From the NCBI RefSeq assembly GCF_021560035.1, contig NZ_CP074373.1, forward strand, positions 3,096,001 through 3,160,000: DNA of 64,000 nucleotides, read 5' to 3'. Both the position numbers and the translations under genes were made by a program. Positions within the stretch are counted from its first letter, which is position 1; every line of letters begins with the position of its first letter. The notes under the pieces were generated by a model, which was not told the DNA's origin, made no database searches, and worked only from the letters and a program-made list of their open reading frames with translations. This document shows positions 45,903-55,206 of this stretch, one piece after another. The DNA comes from Virgibacillus sp. NKC19-16. GTDB lineage: Bacteria > Bacillota > Bacilli > Bacillales > Amphibacillaceae.

Positions 45903-46160
45903 AGTCAACTACCCACCACTTATCGAACTTTCGTTCCGATTGAAGTGGGGGCTTGAAAAAGCCTTTGGTTGTCTAGCCTAAGTCTTCATTGACTACGTTG
46001 GTTTGGTTATCACACCCTCGGATGATACCCTAGTCCGTTGCTCTGTGCAGGCGCTGTAATTGTTCTGAATGGGTAGGAACGGTCAACCTGAATTTGGCTT
46101 ATAGAAGCAAAGCCTTACCAACATTGGCGAAGGGTAACCACTCTGAGAGGAGGAACACTC
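45903..46160 (+). ncRNA. putative omega RNA of the IscB element
   Basis: About 250 non-coding bases between the left end and the iscB start, with several potential stems (e.g. GGTAACCACTCTGAGAGG before the ribosome site). In IscB systems the guide RNA lies 5' of iscB with the guide taken from the host flank, here the coiled-coil gene ending at 45902. Assigned by position, not by a recognised consensus. Confidence 0.6.
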
Positions 46161-46161
46161 T

Positions 46162-46874
46162 ATGATAGTGTTCGTTATCAACAAGCACGGCAATCCTTTG
46201 ATGCCTTGTAAACCAAGGAAAGCTCGGGTTTTACTGAAAGAAAAGAAAGCAAAGATTGTATCTCACAACCCTTTTACGATTCAATTACTGTATGGAAGCA
46301 GTGGATATACGCAAGAAGTGAATATCGGGGTGGATCTGGGAGCCAAACATGTTGGCATCGCTATTACAAGTGACGACAAGGTGCTAGCTAAAGGGGAACT
46401 GGAATTGCGTCAGGATGTCAAAGCTGCGATTGATACCAGAAGAACTTACAGGCGATCCAGAAGAAACCGGAAAACGCGTTATCGCAAGCCGCGCTTTCAA
46501 AACCGCAGCCGGGAGAAAGGATGGTTGCCGCCAAGTATCCAAAGCCGGGTGGAAAACACCTTCTTTTGGATCGACAAGTTTTACAATCTTGTGCCAAATC
46601 CTTCGTTAGCCATAGAGGTTGGCAAATTCGATGTGCAAAAGATGATCGACCCGGATATTGCCGGCGTGTCCTACCAACAGGGTCAGACGTATGGCTATAT
46701 GAAGCAACCGGCTACATTACAGGATTTACAGGGACAAGTGGTGCTTACGTCAAGACTATTGATGGGGAATATATCACCATGCCCAATAAAAGCTATAAAC
46801 AGGTTGGTCTCAAGGATTTGACAAGAGTCAACCATAACAACAATTGGCAAATTGAACAGAAGTCGTTTGGCTGA
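46162..46874 (+). pseudogene. iscB: iscB with its HNH and RuvC-III regions deleted
   Basis: The first 175 codons show the PLMP domain (VFVINKHGNPLMPCKPRKAR), RuvC-I (NIGVDLGAKHVGIAIT), the arginine-rich bridge helix (RRTYRRSRRNRKTRYRKPRF) and RuvC-II (LAIEVGKFDVQKM), ending at YQQGQTYGY where HNH should begin. Sequence then jumps, in a different frame, to the C-terminal domain (GYITGFTGTSGAYVKTIDGE ... KQVGLKDL), which ends at 46872. Roughly 200 residues with HNH and RuvC-III are missing. The product cannot cut DNA but might still bind RNA. Confidence 0.88.
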
Positions 46875-47045
46875 GGTCAACCGAAATTCATCTCACACCT
46901 AGTCCTTGGATTATTGCCCTTCACAGTCCTTGAGGTGGGAGACTTCTTTCGGAGTGCTGTTAAAAATACATTAGGGATCAAGTAGAGGCATATTTAACCT
47001 TCCACCAAAATAGAATTTACTATCACGTCTATTTGGGGGGATACG

Positions 47046-47432
47046 ATGAGTCATGATGCAATAAGCGCGGACAAGTTAGCGCGATATTATACACTGAATC
47101 GAAAAAAGAAGGAAATTGAGCAGGAAATAAACCAGCTGAAGAAGGATTTTCATGCTTATTTTGACAAAGAGGTCGGCACCAACAACAAAGGAGAATTGGT
47201 CGATGGCGGGTACAAACTGCAGCGCCAGATTCGCAAGTCTGAAAAATTCAATGAAGAAACAACGGTCAGCCGATTGGAAGAAATGAAGATGAATGACCTG
47301 ATTCAAGTCGTTCGAAAACCGGATAGTGAGAAAATAAATTCAGCTGTTAAACTGGGATTATTGCGTGAAGAAGATCTGGAAGGATGCAGAATGACCAGCT
47401 ATTCGGCGGCTATTTCGGTGAAGGAAGTGTGA
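47046..47432 (+). CDS. hypothetical coiled-coil protein, 128 residues
   Basis: Unrecognised charged protein with a strong coiled coil (LNRKKKEIEQEINQLKKDFH) in the first third and a beta/alpha C-terminal part (INSAVKLGLLREEDLEGCRM). The style resembles small phage or plasmid proteins. TTGGGGGGATACG lies before the ATG. A family A array follows right after the stop. Confidence 0.65.
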   Translation: MSHDAISADKLARYYTLNRKKKEIEQEINQLKKDFHAYFDKEVGTNNKGELVDGGYKLQRQIRKSEKFNEETTVSRLEEMKMNDLIQVVRKPDSEKINSAVKLGLLREEDLEGCRMTSYSAAISVKEV

Positions 47433-47439
47433 GATTGTG

Positions 47440-47560
47440 TGGAGTCGTCTCGTGATGGGGCGGCTCTCTCCCGTTTTCCAATTCACAGCGACTGTCTCCC
47501 GGCTTGGTATGCTTCTTTTCCGGTTTCGAGGCGCGCTTCTCCCCCTTTCCAGAACCACTT
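47440..47560. repeat. short degenerate family A array
   Basis: Three or four modules with cores CTCTCCCGTTTT, TGTCTCCCGGCTTGG and TTTTCCGGTTTCG, starting a few bases after a stop codon. Spacing is close to 21 but less regular than in other copies. Confidence 0.7.
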
Positions 47561-47639
47561 ACAACTCAATTCGATTTTACCAATTCGTGCTTAGTTAATT
47601 AAAATCCAGTTATAGGAAAAGACTTGAAAAGAGAAGCGT

Positions 47640-48490
47640 TAAATTAGGAGAGCGCTCCCCCTGCTATCGGGACAAAAGCGCAAACGTGCTTGAATTTTCA
47701 ACAGAAGTTCTACCCTAGCAGGATAGGATACCAATCGATGGGAAGCGACTATTTTGAGTCCTGGCGTTCTTCTTTGAGATGCTGGTGCTCGACCTTGATA
47801 TCTTGCCGCTCGACCTTGGAGTACTGGTGCTCGAACGAGCGGGAGAAAGACGCACTCGCGCGTCACATGATTCTATTCGCGCAAGAAGGAGTACTAGACG
47901 AGCGGCAGACACTATTTTGAGTCCTGGTGCTCGTCTTTGAGATGCTGCTGCTCGGCCTTGATATCTTGCCGCTCGACCTTAGGCTACTGGTGCTCGAGTG
48001 AGCGGAAGAAGGGTGCACTCGCGCGTCACATGATTCTATTCGTGCAAGAAGGAGTACTAGACGAGCGGCAGACACTATTTTGAGTCCTGGCGTTCTTCTT
48101 TGAGATGCTGGTGCTCGACCTTGATATCTTGCCGCTCGACCTTGGAGTACTGGTGCTCGAGCGAGCGGAAGAAGGGCGCACTCGCGCGTCACATACTTCT
48201 ACTCGCGCAAGAAGGAGTACTAGACGAGCGGCAGATACTATTTTGAATCCTCGCGCTCGTCTTTGAGGTGCTGCTGCTCGATCTTGATAGCTTGACGCTC
48301 GTCTTTGAAGCGCTGGTGCTCGAGCGAGCGGAAGAAGGGCGCACTCGCGCGTCACATACTTCTACTCGCGCAAGAAGGAGTACTAGACGAGCGGCAGATA
48401 CTATTTTGAATCCTCGCGCTCGACTTTAAGGTACTGCTGCTCGACCTTGAAATATTGCCGCTCGACCTGGCCGTCCTTTTACTCGTCCTG
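47640..48490. repeat. family B array: 163-bp units of seven 21-bp modules plus a 16-bp spacer
   Basis: The anchor GA(G/A)TCCT(G/C)G occurs at 47756, 47919, 48082, 48245 and 48408, exactly 163 bp apart. Each unit divides into seven 21-mers (e.g. TGCTCGACCTTGATATCTTGC) and one 16-mer, CTATTTTGA(G/A)TCCT(G/C)G. The first modules carry GCTCGACCT on the plus strand, the later ones carry it inverted, with GCTCGAACGAGC at the turn. As 163 is not a multiple of 3, no frame is maintained across units. Confidence 0.92.
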
Positions 48491-48648
48491 TAGGTGCATT
48501 CCAAATCCCCTCCCCTACACCTCAACTAGGCCTTCCAACCCCCTACCTTAGTCCAACACATCTTTACAAAAACTATTTCCAATTTTTACATTCTATTAAT
48601 AGTTAACATATATACTTAAAGAGAATTTAATAAATGGGAGGGGAAATG

Positions 48649-51600
48649 ATGAGAAAGAGAAAAAATAGGGCTTTTTTGTCGACGTTGATGATTGCGCTTA
48701 TCTTATTTACTACTATTTTTCAGGGCCCTGCGCTGGTCTACGCGAATGAACAAGCACCATCGCAACCAGAACAAGAGCCAGCAGAAGATGCGGAGTCACC
48801 GGAGGAAAAGCCAGCGTTGGAAGTGCAGCATGAACAACCGCAAGAATTGTCGCCTGCTGAAGACTTCCTAGTTCATGTTACTAGTCCGCATGCAGAAACA
48901 GTGACACTTTTTTACAAGTCTACACCGAATGCGGAGCCAGTAACTGTAGAAATGGAAAGAGAAAACGAGGAAACGTATGCAGCTACGATTCCAAGTTCAG
49001 CTTTATGGTCAGCGGACATCGAATACTGGTTCGTAGCGGAAAATGAGCAGGAAGAAGTAGAAACAGATGCTTATACCGTGACGCTTGGTACGAACACGGA
49101 GTCAGAAGCAGATGCGGCGCCAAAACTATTAATGACTGAAGTAAATCTAAGCGAGGATGCACATCCGTTTATCGAAGTCTATAACAATACAAATCAACCG
49201 ATCCAATTGGAAGATTACATTTTAAACATTCAAGGGGAAGACTTTACACTTCCGGATGCGACGATTAATAAGGAAGAAACGATCGTAATAAGCGATTCAA
49301 CTGCTAGTGATTTTAACAATCATTACGATAGCAGTCTTGCCGAAGAACAGATGGATATGGTCGAAGCACTTCCTGCAGCGGCTAATGATTCAAGCATCAC
49401 GCTAACGGAAAAAGAAGCGCAGGAAGCAGAAGTAACAGCTATTTACAACCAATCCGAAACAGCCGCAAGCCAAATTTTATATTACGCTGGGGAACGTGAA
49501 ATGAGCCATGGGGCTTTTGCAGCTGATGCGCGTCCTGGCACGCTCATCGCAGGCCAAGCCCCAGCAGAAGTTGTACACGTGGAGGGCGAAGATGTTCCGA
49601 GCGAGGAAGAAACAGAAGTAACTGATGAAGAAACGGCTTCAAATGAAGAAGACGCTCCCGCAGACGAAGGTCCTTCAAATGAAGAAGAAGCATCCGAAGA
49701 AGAAATTTCTTCAACGGAGCAAGAAGGAACCGAAGAAGAATCATCTGAAAACGAAACAAACCAAGAAAACAACGAAAATAACACGAACGAACAAGAACAA
49801 CCGGCTATCGAACACAGCCCTACTACACAAATTGACGGGGAAACGAACCTAACCCTCGAAGCTGTTGTTCCCAATGCAGCGAACGTAACATTAAACTATC
49901 AATCAGGTAGTAACATGGAAGTCCAAGAGCTCGCCTTTACACAGCAAGAAGAAACAGACAATTACGCGATAGAAATTCCGAGTACGGCTTTCTGGTCACC
50001 TGATTTCAACTATCAAATCATTGCGGAAGATGAAAGTGGAGAAACGTTTACCTATCCGGAAAATGACTACATAGAAGCAGAAGTAAGCTACACGAATCAG
50101 CCGGATACGCAAAGCCTGCCTCCCCTATTAATTACAGAAATCACACCGAATACAGCAAATTTAAACGGGGCAGATGGCTATGAATTTATTGAAATCTATA
50201 ACAACTCCGATCAACCGATCAATATGGAAGATTACAAGATTATTTACCGTTATCCGACGAGTACAGCGGATCAAATTTGGAATTTAACAGATGATAAAGT
50301 CATCGAACCACAGGAAAGTTTTATTGTCTGGATTCATAATGATGGCAACCAGGATAAAACAGTTGCTGATTTTAATGCACAGTATGGGTTGAACTTAACA
50401 GAAGATAAGGTCACGATTGTTGAAAGCGGCGGGATGGCCAATGGCAGTGAGCGCACACTGATTTTGGCTGATGCATTCAACAATGAAATCGTACAAGCTT
50501 CTTATAACGACGGGGCTGATGATGTTTTTGTTGATCAGGGTATTCAGTATCAATACCCTCGGGAAGGAACATCCATGCATAAGGTTGGATTGAGTGAGAC
50601 GATTACACCTTTGTCCATCATTCCCGGACAAGTTCCAAGTGAACCTGTTGCGGTGGATACCGACGCGGCGGTTCCTGTTATCGGAGAGCCATCCCTTTCT
50701 ACGACAGAATCGGATATTACCGTGGAAGTAGATGTCACATCCGGGCAGGATCTCCTTGGTATGAATATGTATGTCAGACAAAGCAGCGAACTGGATTTTC
50801 AAACACTGCCAATGGAAGCAACAGATGATCCATCCGTCTATGCGATCACGATTCCACGTGAAGCCATTTGGAGTGATCGCGTCCAGTATTATTTTCAAGC
50901 AGCCAATCAAGCTGGCGAAACAACAACGGATATAGCTGAAATGGACGTTCCGCAGTCTGATTTAAATTATGAATCTATTCCACCACTGCTTGTTACAGAA
51001 GTGGTTCCGGATACGACAAATTCCGGCGGTGCGGATGGCTACGAGTTTATTGAAGTCTACAACAATACAACGGAGGCAATCGATTTTAGTGATTATACGA
51101 TGCGCTACCGTTATCCAAATTCAGGACCGGCTGGGGACTTATTATGGGGACCGCCTAGCGATCAGGAGATAGTCATCCCATCTGGAGAGACGGTTGTTTT
51201 TTGGGTCATCAATGGTGGCAATACAGACAAAACAGGTGCTGATTTTAATGCGAATTTCGGCTCAGACCTAACGGAAGGCACCGACCTGATCAAAATTCAC
51301 AACAATGGGATGGCCAATGGCAGTGAGCGTACACTGGTCATGGCAACCAAATCCGGCTATGAACTTTCCTATGCCAGCTATAATGATGAAGCAGGTGTAG
51401 ATGATACGGTTGCTGATAAGGGGATTTTTTACAAATATCCGATTGATGGCAGTAACATCTCTACGAAAATCAGCGCTGGAGAAACCGACGCAACACCAGG
51501 GTCTGTTTTACCAGAACAAGTGCCAGCGGAAAAAGTATCACTTCCTGCAGACCCTGTTGACCCGGTGATTGAGGATACAACAAATAAAACGGATATTACA

Positions 51601-54600
51601 TCCGAAGAACCGGTTACGATTACAGCGAACATTACAGATAATAATCAGGTAAAAGCTGTTTCCCTATACTACCGCACGATCGAAGGGGAAAATTTTAAAA
51701 ACGTAAACCTGGAAAGATCCGAGGATGATACCTATCAGCACGTGATCTATGAACCGGAATTAATCGGCCAAAATGAGCTGGAATACTATTTTGTAGCAAG
51801 TGACGGCAGGAATGAAGCCACAACAGAAAGTAAAGTCCTTCCGATTGAGCATCCGAACATGGAAGAAGGCTTGCGCTTAAATGTTGCAGATGATGACCTG
51901 CTCTCCGGTGAACATATCATTAAAGCAACAGATGATGAATATACCGAAGAAACCGAGTTATATATGGATGACGCGCAAGTTACGGATACGTTCATGGCAA
52001 TGGAAACAAAAGCTTATTTTGCCTTTGACGTGAGTGAAACCAATATCTATTTTAAAAATGGTGTCACCATGGGAGACGAAACGTTAGAGATTTTTGACGA
52101 TACGTATACCAATTTCACAACATTGACCGTCCCTATCTCAGCAGAGCGCCTTGAGCCGGGTGACAATACGATCACGATCCGTGCCGGAAATAAGGTGGGT
52201 CCATTTGATGAGACATCCAACGAAAATCGGGATGATTTTACCATCAAAAATATTCGATTGGTGTTATCGGATGGAACAATCATTTACGATCCGGAATATA
52301 GTGATCCGAACACAGAACATCCCATCGGCGACAGCCCTGGGAAGGATCCTATTTATGATTTCACCTTCACACTGGAAGATGAGGCCTTTGCATCAACCGC
52401 CTATCTTTTCGATACAACAACAGTTGAAGATGGTGCCCATGAAATACAAGCAGTTTCAGGTAATGAGGAAATTGCCGCAACTGTTTTGACAGATAACACG
52501 AACCCTGTGATTGAACCAAGCATCGCGGATGGGGCTGAATATAAAGGTGAATTTGTGATTGATGCGAGAGCGCATGATGCAACAAGTGAAGTCACGGAGC
52601 TCACGGCCCAACTCGACGGGGAATATATCTCAATGCCTTACGAAACTTCTTCTGCCATGCTGGATCCGGGAGCACATGAAGTGGTGTTTACGGCAACAGA
52701 TGCGGCAGGAAATACTTCAACGGAAACAATTGAATTTACCGTTGTGGACGAACATCCGCTACTGCCGGATTTCCTTGATAGCAACTCGGATCATACAAGT
52801 GCCGACTTATCGGTACGGGTGAACGATCCGACGAATGATGCGATGGATGTTGCTTTCTATGAATCCTATCAATACACAGCAGAAGACAAAGAAAATATAA
52901 CACTATCGCATAACGCAGTTGGCACCGAGCCGCCGGAGGAATATTTACCGGAAAACGAAACACGATTGACAGATGATGAGCGCGATCAATTAATGCAGGT
53001 TGACGGGAATGAATTTTCTACCGAATCAGCGACAGAATTTCCATACCATCGTTTTGACGTAACCGTTGATGAGGCAGTAGAACCGGACGATGAGGTGGAG
53101 ATTGTCTGGAACGGATCCTCCCTGGAAGGACGAAAAGTAACGATGTATGCATGGAATTATGAAACAAGCAATTGGGAAGCGCTTGTCACCACCATTGCCG
53201 GCGATGAGGCATTTGAACTGGTAGGGTCTGTTACGGGACCGGCATACATCCAGGATCAGAAAATCAGTGTCATCGTGCAGGATCAAATCGCGGGTCAAGG
53301 CGAAAATTTCTCCATGGTTTGGATGACGGACACGCAATATTATTCCGAAAGCTATCCGCACATCTATGGGCAACAGGTGGAATGGATTGAAGAAACCCGG
53401 GAAGCACTGAATATTGAATACGTCTTCCACACAGGGGATTTAGTGAATGTATATGATGATTTTGACCAATGGGAAGTTGCAGACAATGCAATGAAAGTCC
53501 TGGACGATGCCGAAATCCCTTATGGTGTACTGGCAGGAAACCATGATGTCCATAACAAAGACCATAATTACGAAAATTACTCGGAATACTTCGGGGAAGA
53601 ACGATTTGAGGGTCGCTCCTATTATGGCGGATCCTACGAAGATAACCGGGGGCATTATGATTTAATTTCCGTAAATGGCAATGATTTTATCATGGTATAC
53701 ATGGGATGGGGCGTTGACGATGAAGGGATAGCATGGATGAATGAGGTTCTCGCGGAGCACCCGAATCGAAAAGCGGTTCTTAATGTTCATGAATACCTAC
53801 TAGCCACGGGAAACAGAAGCCCGATTGGGGATGAACTTTTCGAAAAAGTAGTCGTCCCGAACGAAAACGTGTTTATGGTTCTTTCCGGCCATTACCATAA
53901 TAGCCAAACACTGATCGATGACATTGACGACGATGGGGATGGCTCGTCCGATCGTACGGTATACCAGCTACTGGCCGATTACCAAGGCGGTCCAGAGGGT
54001 GGACAAGGCTTCATGCGTCTGTTTCATTTTAATATGCTAACAGACCAAATTGAAGTCCAAACCTATTCTCCATACCTGGATCAGTATAATTACTATGATC
54101 CCGCGGAATTCCCTGGCAAAGACGAATTCCAAATGGACTTTGACACAGCGCCACAAGTGAAAAAAGTTGCAACAGATCATGTGGAGGTCAATGTCTACAC
54201 GGATGAGGTTATCGACGTGGTCGAAAATGTACCAAGCGGCGAAACAGCATCGGTAACATGGAATGAACTCCCACCTAATAGCGAGTACTTCTGGCATGTC
54301 GTGGCCACTGATCAATACGGCGGTGAGCGGCGTTCGGATATATGGAGCTTTTTGACGGAAGAGGGCGAGGTTGTCGAGCCTCCTGAGGTTCCGGAAGTGC
54401 CTGGAGATGATGGGGATGGTACTCCTAGTGCGCCGGGTGAGGATGAGGTTGTTGATCCTGGGGCGCCCGGGAATAATGGAGGCGACGATTCTCCTTTAAA
54501 TCCATCATTGCCTGGAGATGAGGAATTTCCAGGTGACGCCCTTGATCCAGAGATGCCTGGGAATGACGGTGAGCAGCCTGGTATGAATCATGTGAACAAT

Positions 54601-54828
54601 GTGTCTGTGAATGGCAATGACCAGGGTGATCAAGGAGAAGGCGAAAGCCCGTTATTTGAAAATGCATCAAGTGGTAACGGTGATAGAAGTGAAAATGAAA
54701 GCGGAAGTCCATTACCGGATACTGCTACAAATCTATTTAACTATCTATTGATTGGAGCGCTGTTGATTATGACAGGTGCTGCCGTATGGATAGTGGGTTA
54801 TTTGAGAAGAAAGCGAGCGTTGCAATAA
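48649..54828 (+). CDS. giant LPXTG-anchored surface protein with lamin-tail domains and a calcineurin-like phosphoesterase
   Basis: Wall-anchored protein of 2059 residues. A signal peptide ends near residue 32 (ALVYA). Lamin-tail-like domains start near residues 157, 493 and 779; the last two share GADGYEFIE(I/V)YNN. Each is paired with Ig-like modules (e.g. IPSSALWSADIEYWFVAENE), and an acidic low-complexity linker spans about 311-387. The metallophosphoesterase begins near 1550 with WMTDTQYY, HTGDLVN, GNHDVH, NVHEY and SGHYHN; the first motif has Gln where His is common. The C-terminus has LPDTA at 2022, a membrane helix and RRKR, a sortase signal of the LPxTA type. The ATG at 48649 fits GGGAGGGG best. 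Comparable to B. subtilis YvnB. Confidence 0.93.
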   Translation: MRKRKNRAFLSTLMIALILFTTIFQGPALVYANEQAPSQPEQEPAEDAESPEEKPALEVQHEQPQELSPAEDFLVHVTSPHAETVTLFYKSTPNAEPVTVEMERENEETYAATIPSSALWSADIEYWFVAENEQEEVETDAYTVTLGTNTESEADAAPKLLMTEVNLSEDAHPFIEVYNNTNQPIQLEDYILNIQGEDFTLPDATINKEETIVISDSTASDFNNHYDSSLAEEQMDMVEALPAAANDSSITLTEKEAQEAEVTAIYNQSETAASQILYYAGEREMSHGAFAADARPGTLIAGQAPAEVVHVEGEDVPSEEETEVTDEETASNEEDAPADEGPSNEEEASEEEISSTEQEGTEEESSENETNQENNENNTNEQEQPAIEHSPTTQIDGETNLTLEAVVPNAANVTLNYQSGSNMEVQELAFTQQEETDNYAIEIPSTAFWSPDFNYQIIAEDESGETFTYPENDYIEAEVSYTNQPDTQSLPPLLITEITPNTANLNGADGYEFIEIYNNSDQPINMEDYKIIYRYPTSTADQIWNLTDDKVIEPQESFIVWIHNDGNQDKTVADFNAQYGLNLTEDKVTIVESGGMANGSERTLILADAFNNEIVQASYNDGADDVFVDQGIQYQYPREGTSMHKVGLSETITPLSIIPGQVPSEPVAVDTDAAVPVIGEPSLSTTESDITVEVDVTSGQDLLGMNMYVRQSSELDFQTLPMEATDDPSVYAITIPREAIWSDRVQYYFQAANQAGETTTDIAEMDVPQSDLNYESIPPLLVTEVVPDTTNSGGADGYEFIEVYNNTTEAIDFSDYTMRYRYPNSGPAGDLLWGPPSDQEIVIPSGETVVFWVINGGNTDKTGADFNANFGSDLTEGTDLIKIHNNGMANGSERTLVMATKSGYELSYASYNDEAGVDDTVADKGIFYKYPIDGSNISTKISAGETDATPGSVLPEQVPAEKVSLPADPVDPVIEDTTNKTDITSEEPVTITANITDNNQVKAVSLYYRTIEGENFKNVNLERSEDDTYQHVIYEPELIGQNELEYYFVASDGRNEATTESKVLPIEHPNMEEGLRLNVADDDLLSGEHIIKATDDEYTEETELYMDDAQVTDTFMAMETKAYFAFDVSETNIYFKNGVTMGDETLEIFDDTYTNFTTLTVPISAERLEPGDNTITIRAGNKVGPFDETSNENRDDFTIKNIRLVLSDGTIIYDPEYSDPNTEHPIGDSPGKDPIYDFTFTLEDEAFASTAYLFDTTTVEDGAHEIQAVSGNEEIAATVLTDNTNPVIEPSIADGAEYKGEFVIDARAHDATSEVTELTAQLDGEYISMPYETSSAMLDPGAHEVVFTATDAAGNTSTETIEFTVVDEHPLLPDFLDSNSDHTSADLSVRVNDPTNDAMDVAFYESYQYTAEDKENITLSHNAVGTEPPEEYLPENETRLTDDERDQLMQVDGNEFSTESATEFPYHRFDVTVDEAVEPDDEVEIVWNGSSLEGRKVTMYAWNYETSNWEALVTTIAGDEAFELVGSVTGPAYIQDQKISVIVQDQIAGQGENFSMVWMTDTQYYSESYPHIYGQQVEWIEETREALNIEYVFHTGDLVNVYDDFDQWEVADNAMKVLDDAEIPYGVLAGNHDVHNKDHNYENYSEYFGEERFEGRSYYGGSYEDNRGHYDLISVNGNDFIMVYMGWGVDDEGIAWMNEVLAEHPNRKAVLNVHEYLLATGNRSPIGDELFEKVVVPNENVFMVLSGHYHNSQTLIDDIDDDGDGSSDRTVYQLLADYQGGPEGGQGFMRLFHFNMLTDQIEVQTYSPYLDQYNYYDPAEFPGKDEFQMDFDTAPQVKKVATDHVEVNVYTDEVIDVVENVPSGETASVTWNELPPNSEYFWHVVATDQYGGERRSDIWSFLTEEGEVVEPPEVPEVPGDDGDGTPSAPGEDEVVDPGAPGNNGGDDSPLNPSLPGDEEFPGDALDPEMPGNDGEQPGMNHVNNVSVNGNDQGDQGEGESPLFENASSGNGDRSENESGSPLPDTATNLFNYLLIGALLIMTGAAVWIVGYLRRKRALQ

Positions 54829-54840
54829 GAAGAAAGATGA

Positions 54841-54873
54841 AGGAACTCCAGCGGGGCTGGGGTTCCTTTTTTT
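54841..54873 (+). terminator. terminator of the giant surface protein gene
   Basis: AGGAACTCCAGC pairs with GCTGGGGTTCCT and is followed by seven T residues, 12 bases after the stop. Confidence 0.9.
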
Positions 54874-54894
54874 GGTTAAGAGGTTTGCGAGACG

Positions 54895-55195
54895 CTCAAA
54901 TTTGGTGGTGCTGGTGCTCGTCCCTGGGGTGCTCTCGCTCGAGCTGATGGTGCTGGTGCGCGAGTAAGCGGGGGATCGATTCAATCGAGCAATAATGGCT
55001 TGTACTCGAGCATGAACGTATTTCAATCGAGCGACATCGGGAATTTTCATGAGTGACGCTCGACCTGGTTGGGTTGGTGCTCGTCCCCGGGGTGCTCTCG
55101 CTCGTCCCGATGGTGGTGCTGGTGCGCGAGTAAGCGGGGGATCGATTCAATCGAGCAATAAGGAATTCTACTCGAGCATGAACGTATTTCCTGCT
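54895..55195. repeat. family B array between convergent genes
   Basis: Two long units repeat the segment starting TGCTGGTGCG (54951 and 55117, 166 bp apart, i.e. 163 plus one triplet). Modules such as CGCTCGTCC and inverted ACTCGAGCA alternate as in the 47640 array. It fills the whole gap between the stop codons of the surface protein and the NERD gene. Confidence 0.85.
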
Positions 55196-55206
55196 TTATT
55201 GTGAAA

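Larger units (their letters stand above)
45903..46955 (+). mobile_element. IS200/IS605-type element carrying a defective iscB
   Basis: The limits are inferred from the interrupted host gene and lie within a few bases of 45903 and 46955. The left end has CCACTT pairing with AAGTGG, followed by GGGG, matching the GAAGTGGGGG end of the TnpB element at 61070. The right end has ACACCT...AGGTGG before GAGACTTCTTTCGG. There is no tnpA and the RNA-guided nuclease gene is deleted internally, so it is non-autonomous. Confidence 0.8.
45714..46985 (+). pseudogene. small coiled-coil protein gene interrupted by an IscB element
   Basis: MQREDQIINILEDIRSKLDE starts at 45714 behind GGAGGTG and runs through TELLYEDVWQNRLDIQR to about 45902. 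After the inserted element the frame resumes at 46956 with AVKNTLGIK and a TAG at 46983. The paralogue at 60458-60850 ends LELLRNDTWENKVDIHR then IKNTMGMN, showing that the two pieces were one gene of roughly 75 codons. A conserved promoter-like sequence precedes both paralogues (ATGTTCGCATG...GCTATA). Confidence 0.85.

Noticed and set aside
45957-46160. A riboswitch upstream of iscB
   Set aside because: Its place at the left end of an IS200/IS605-type element directly before iscB fits an omega RNA better, and no known riboswitch core was recognised.
47639-48355. Arginine/serine-rich 65-109 residue open frames on the minus strand
   Set aside because: They are copies of one another shifted by 163 bp and consist entirely of array sequence.
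49482-54712. Antisense and shifted frames inside the giant surface protein gene
   Set aside because: Shadows of a long, repetitive, acidic coding sequence; no start signals.
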